Program-made: the position numbers and the translations under genes | Shown: positions 4,225 through 6,656 of the stretch, piece by piece | How the letters are laid out: every line of letters starts with the position of its first letter | Position numbering within the stretch: the first letter of the stretch is position 1 | The notes under the pieces: generated by a model | The model's database searches: none | Told to the model about the DNA's origin: nothing | The model's input: the letters and a program-made list of their open reading frames with translations, nothing else | Source of the DNA: Spirochaetales bacterium | Lineage (GTDB): Bacteria > Spirochaetota > Spirochaetia > SPDA01 | Length of the DNA stretch: 6,656 nucleotides | Direction: 5' to 3' | NCBI GenBank assembly: GCA_004525155.1 | Contig: SPDA01000099.1 | Coordinates: 1 to 6,656 of the forward strand

Positions 4225-5706
4225 GTGAAATCATCCTGTGATGTTCTGGCGGCTGATGTGGGCGCGGGCAGCGGCAGGCTTCTCCATGTAAAATACGACG
4301 GGAGCAGGCTGTCCTTCGGACAGACACACCGCTTCTGGAACGGGACCATTAAGGCTGGCGAGAGCCTTTATTGGGATGTGCTTGGAATATACCATAATCT
4401 TGCTGAGGGCCTCGCCAAAACATCCCTCGAAGGGGGCTGCGCGGTTTCCATGGGCATCGATACATGGGGAAACGATTTCGCGCTTCTCGACAGAAAGGGG
4501 CTGATGATCGAAAATCCCCATACCTACCGTGATCCCCGCACTGAAGGCATGATAGCCTATGTCAGCCGTATGATTTCCGAAAAGGATCTCTACCTGCGGA
4601 ACGGTATACAGCATGTACGCATGAACACTCTGTACCAGCTGGTTTCTCTTGTGAAGGAACGTCCGTATGTATTCGACAACGCGGAAAAATTCCTGTTCAT
4701 TCCCGATCTGATTACCTATTTTTTAACCGGCGAAACACGCTGCGAATACACCCTGGCCACCATCTCGCAGCTGTACAACTACGGGATGGAGAATTGGGAC
4801 CTGCCCTTAATGAAACTTCTTGGAATTCCTGAACGGCTCTTTCCCCCGATAATCCGGCCCGGAGAACGCTGCGGGACCATTCTCCCCTCGGTTTGTGCCG
4901 ATCTGAAGATTGAATCAATTCCGCTCATTGCCGTCGGCGCCCACGACACGGCTTCAGCGGCTGCGGCTGTTCCTGAACCAGACGGGCAGAGTATTTTTAT
5001 CAGCAGCGGAACCTGGTCCATTGTCGGAACGGAAACGGCAGCTCCGGTAATCAACGATACTTCCTTCCGCTACAACTATGCAAATGAAGGAGGCTCCTGG
5101 AACAACATCCGTCTTAATAAAAATGTAATGGGTATGTGGATTGTCCAGGAATGCCGCAGGAGGTTTTTTGTGGAAGGCCGGAGTTATTCCTTCGGCGACC
5201 TTTCAAGTCTCGCGGAAGCCGCAGGGCCTTTCGGGTCTGTTATCGACCCGGATGACAGCCGTTTCTACGAACCTGCCGATATGCCGGCAATGATTAGGGA
5301 TTACTGCAGAGAGACCGGGCAGCTGGTTCCGGATACTGACGGCGGGATTATCCGGTGCGCGCTTGAAAGCCTGGCGCTTAAATACAGGTATGTAATCGAA
5401 ATTCTCGACAGGCTTATCGGCAGATCCCTCGGTTCCATCAATGTTGTGGGCGGCGGCGCGAACAATCATTTTTTGTGCCAGCTGACCGCTGATTGCTGCA
5501 ACAGGAGGGTTTATGCCGGGCCTGATGAGGCGACTGCTCTCGGCAATGCTCTCACCCAGCTGACGGCCCTCGGCGAGCTGTCGGGTTCCAGGGAAGCGAG
5601 AATGCTGGTCAGGCAGAGTTTTCCACCTGCCCGGTTCCTTCCCCGCAGCCGGGAACGATGGGATGAATTTTATAATTCCTTTTTGAAAATTACCGGTTTG
5701 ACATGA
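4225..5706 (+). CDS. rhaB: Rhamnulokinase-like FGGY-family carbohydrate kinase
   Basis: A 493-residue FGGY kinase, the usual length for RhaB. RhaB phosphorylates L-rhamnulose at O1 with ATP to give rhamnulose 1-phosphate, the aldolase substrate. Motifs in order are the N-terminal phosphate loop ADVGAGSGR (10-18), HRFWNG (35-40), GIDTWGNDFALLD (77-89), YRDPRT (101-106), NTLYQLV (134-140), IPDLITYFLTG (159-169), GAHDTASA (238-245, catalytic-base candidate Asp241), SSGTWS (260-265), NEGGSW (287-292), ESLALKYR (381-388), VGGGANN (408-414) and GPDEATALGN (432-441). The SSGTWS, NEGG, ESLALKYR and EATALGN set is typical of rhamnulokinases rather than xylulo-, glycerol or fuculokinases. Position 83 is Asn where RhaB proteins I know have Val (TWGVD); this is close to the sugar pocket, so a related ketose is possible. 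GTG start with a strong ribosome site, 18 bp after the repressor. Last gene of the operon. Confidence 0.88.
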   Translation: MKSSCDVLAADVGAGSGRLLHVKYDGSRLSFGQTHRFWNGTIKAGESLYWDVLGIYHNLAEGLAKTSLEGGCAVSMGIDTWGNDFALLDRKGLMIENPHTYRDPRTEGMIAYVSRMISEKDLYLRNGIQHVRMNTLYQLVSLVKERPYVFDNAEKFLFIPDLITYFLTGETRCEYTLATISQLYNYGMENWDLPLMKLLGIPERLFPPIIRPGERCGTILPSVCADLKIESIPLIAVGAHDTASAAAAVPEPDGQSIFISSGTWSIVGTETAAPVINDTSFRYNYANEGGSWNNIRLNKNVMGMWIVQECRRRFFVEGRSYSFGDLSSLAEAAGPFGSVIDPDDSRFYEPADMPAMIRDYCRETGQLVPDTDGGIIRCALESLALKYRYVIEILDRLIGRSLGSINVVGGGANNHFLCQLTADCCNRRVYAGPDEATALGNALTQLTALGELSGSREARMLVRQSFPPARFLPRSRERWDEFYNSFLKITGLT

Positions 5707-5734
5707 GCCTGAAGGCGGGTTGCGTATAGACATT

Positions 5735-5771
5735 CCGGGGAAGAAAACATGCGCTTATCTTTCGGCCCCGG
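5735..5771 (+). terminator. Imperfect hairpin after the FGGY kinase gene
   Basis: CCGGGG (5735-5740) pairs with CCCCGG (5766-5771). After a 2x2 internal mismatch, GAAA (5743-5746) pairs with TTTC (5760-5763), leaving a 13-nt loop. It starts 28 nt after the operon's last stop codon, where a terminator would be expected, but no U-run follows. It could act as an mRNA 3'-end structure or with Rho; the call is weak. Confidence 0.3.
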
Positions 5772-5810
5772 TATCTATATCGCCAATTCAGGCGGGATTG
5801 TGCGGGTTTA

Positions 5811-5838
5811 TGACGGCACGTTCTACGTGCCGCCGTCA
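5811..5838. terminator. Bulged hairpin between convergent genes, possible bidirectional terminator
   Basis: TGACGGCACG (5811-5820), a 5-nt loop, then CGTGCCGCCGTCA (5826-5838). This gives a six-pair G+C inner stem and a four-pair outer stem separated by a 3-nt bulge (GCC). It lies 4 bp beyond the helicase stop and at the far end of the gap after the kinase operon, so it could terminate either transcript. Only short T or A tracts flank it, so it is not a canonical intrinsic terminator. Confidence 0.4.
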
Positions 5839-5842
5839 TTCC

Positions 5843-6656
5843 TTAGCGCCGTCCCGGTCTGAACATCATGGATCTTGAAGGGGCAGCCGGTCTTCTCCGG
5901 GCTGCAAAGGCGGGTCCGGTGGACCCGGAGCCGGAAACCGGCGGTTTTTCAGGATCGAAATTGCCGTAATCGAAATCGTTCACGCGCCGTCTTTCAATCG
6001 GCTTGCCGAGAATTCTTTCTATTTTTTTAACGAGTCCCTCGTCTTCTTCAGTCATAATCGTGAAGGCTTCGCCGGTTTGCAGTGCTCTTCCGGTCCGGCC
6101 AATCCTGTGTGTATACGCGTCAATGGTGTCAGGCATATCGTAATTTATCACGTGGGTAATCTCGGATACATCGATGCCGCGGGCTGCAATGTCCGTAGCC
6201 ACCAGGATGTCGAATTTCCCCCGTTTGAATCCCGCCAGGGCAGCCTGTCTTCTGTTCTGGCTCAGGTTACCCTGCATTTCCGCCACCTTGTGACCGGCTT
6301 TACCGAGGTCCGCCGCAAGCGAACGGGCGCGGTATTTTGTGCGGGTAAAGATGAGCATTCGTCCCGAGGGAGTTTCTGATATCAGGGAAAAGAGAAGTTT
6401 CTTTCTGAGGCCGTCGGGTACGGGGAACAGGGCATGGCTAACGGTCTTGGCCGGCGCGTCCGACTCGGCCCGGACAATAACCGGGTTTTTCAGTATGTTG
6501 TGCGTCAGCTGGGCAATATCTTCGGGCATTGTTGCGGAAAAAAACAGGGTCTGCTTTTTTACGGGCAGACTTTTGAGAATCCTTTTGATGTCGGGAAGAA
6601 ATCCCATATCGCACATGCGATCGGCTTCGTCCAGAACCAGGGTGTCTATGCCGGAA
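5843..6656 (-). CDS. rhlE: DEAD-box ATP-dependent RNA helicase, RhlE-like, 5'-partial
   Basis: C-terminal part of a DEAD-box RNA helicase, which unwinds short RNA duplexes with ATP in RNA decay or ribosome assembly; cytosolic. The gene enters from the right edge with motif II DEAD encoded at 6620-6631 (reading LVLDEADRM), so the Q motif and Walker A are outside the window. An ATG at 6616 is internal. Counting from that Met, motif III SAT is at 27-29, the helicase domain-2 segment MLIFTRTK at 87-94, motif V ATDIAARGID at 140-149 and motif VI HRIGRTGR at 170-177. A low-complexity basic tail rich in Arg, Pro, Ser and Gly (about 225-257) ends in RPGRR. Such tails bind RNA non-specifically in RhlE and relatives. 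It converges on the sugar operon and has no evident functional link to it. Confidence 0.95.
   Translation of the reverse strand, partial: SGIDTLVLDEADRMCDMGFLPDIKRILKSLPVKKQTLFFSATMPEDIAQLTHNILKNPVIVRAESDAPAKTVSHALFPVPDGLRKKLLFSLISETPSGRMLIFTRTKYRARSLAADLGKAGHKVAEMQGNLSQNRRQAALAGFKRGKFDILVATDIAARGIDVSEITHVINYDMPDTIDAYTHRIGRTGRALQTGEAFTIMTEEDEGLVKKIERILGKPIERRRVNDFDYGNFDPEKPPVSGSGSTGPAFAARRRPAAPSRSMMFRPGRR

Larger units (their letters stand above)
5707..5842. other. Intergenic stretch between convergent kinase and helicase genes
   Basis: A 136-bp gap between the FGGY-kinase stop and the helicase stop on the other strand. It contains two imperfect hairpins (separate entries) and a 37-codon ATG-TGA frame at 5749-5862 with a mediocre upstream GGGGAAG. 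That frame overlaps both hairpins and the helicase 3' end. I do not regard it as a supported gene. No tRNA, promoter or repeat element is recognisable. Confidence 0.6.

Noticed and set aside
1..5706. Sulfoquinovose (sulfoglycolysis) operon, because PfkB kinase, aldolase and DeoR regulator occur together there
   Set aside because: The aldolase here is a true DERA-type protein and not YihT-like, there is no AGE-family isomerase, and a rhamnulokinase and zinc aldolase are present that sulfoglycolysis does not use.
6614..6616. ATG as the start of the helicase
   Set aside because: The frame continues to the window edge and encodes the DEAD motif upstream of this Met, so the Met is internal.
1..6656. 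tRNA, rRNA, CRISPR array, insertion sequence or prophage genes
   Set aside because: I saw no cloverleaf-like segment, spaced repeat array, transposase motif or terminal inverted repeats; nearly all bases are assigned to metabolic genes.

Overview
The window carries a compact sugar-catabolism locus from a bacterium of moderate G+C content, followed by the 3' end of an unrelated RNA helicase gene. It shows ATG and GTG starts, strong Shine-Dalgarno sequences, sigma70-type promoters and tight gene spacing. Gene style and family variants are compatible with an anaerobic or host/sediment lineage such as Spirochaetota, but no marker gene fixes the taxonomy, so that placement is a weak guess.

Layout. 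(1) Bases 1-648, + strand: a deoxyribose-phosphate-aldolase (DeoC) family protein whose N-terminus is probably cut by the window edge. (2) 667-1650, - strand, converging on deoC with only 18 bp between the stops: a xylose-isomerase-like TIM-barrel sugar (phosphate) isomerase/epimerase. (3) 1651-1850: a 200-bp AT-rich divergent control region with two near-consensus sigma70 promoters, back to back, and several short direct repeats that look like operator half-sites. (4) 1851-5706, + strand: a four-gene operon encoding a PfkB-family (1-phosphofructokinase/LacC-like) sugar kinase, a class II (fuculose/rhamnulose-phosphate-type) aldolase, a DeoR-family repressor and a rhamnulokinase-like FGGY kinase. 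Spacings are 20 bp, an ATGA overlap, and 18 bp. (5) 5707-5842: a short intergenic stretch with two imperfect hairpins and a doubtful 37-codon ORF. (6) 5843-6656, - strand: the C-terminal two-thirds or so of an RhlE-like DEAD-box helicase, running off the right edge.

How it may work together. The rhamnulokinase-like enzyme would make a ketose 1-phosphate. The zinc aldolase would split this to dihydroxyacetone phosphate and an aldehyde (lactaldehyde if the sugar is a 6-deoxyhexose). The TIM-barrel protein could supply the ketose by isomerisation or epimerisation. The DeoR protein most likely senses a sugar phosphate and controls both divergent promoters. The PfkB kinase and DeoC aldolase are surplus to a plain rhamnose or fucose pathway. 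They may form a second branch (for example a 2-deoxy sugar kinase plus aldolase), or show that the substrate is not rhamnose. The window contains no transporter, aldehyde dehydrogenase/reductase or microcompartment shell gene, so the pathway is incomplete here and probably continues to the left of base 1.
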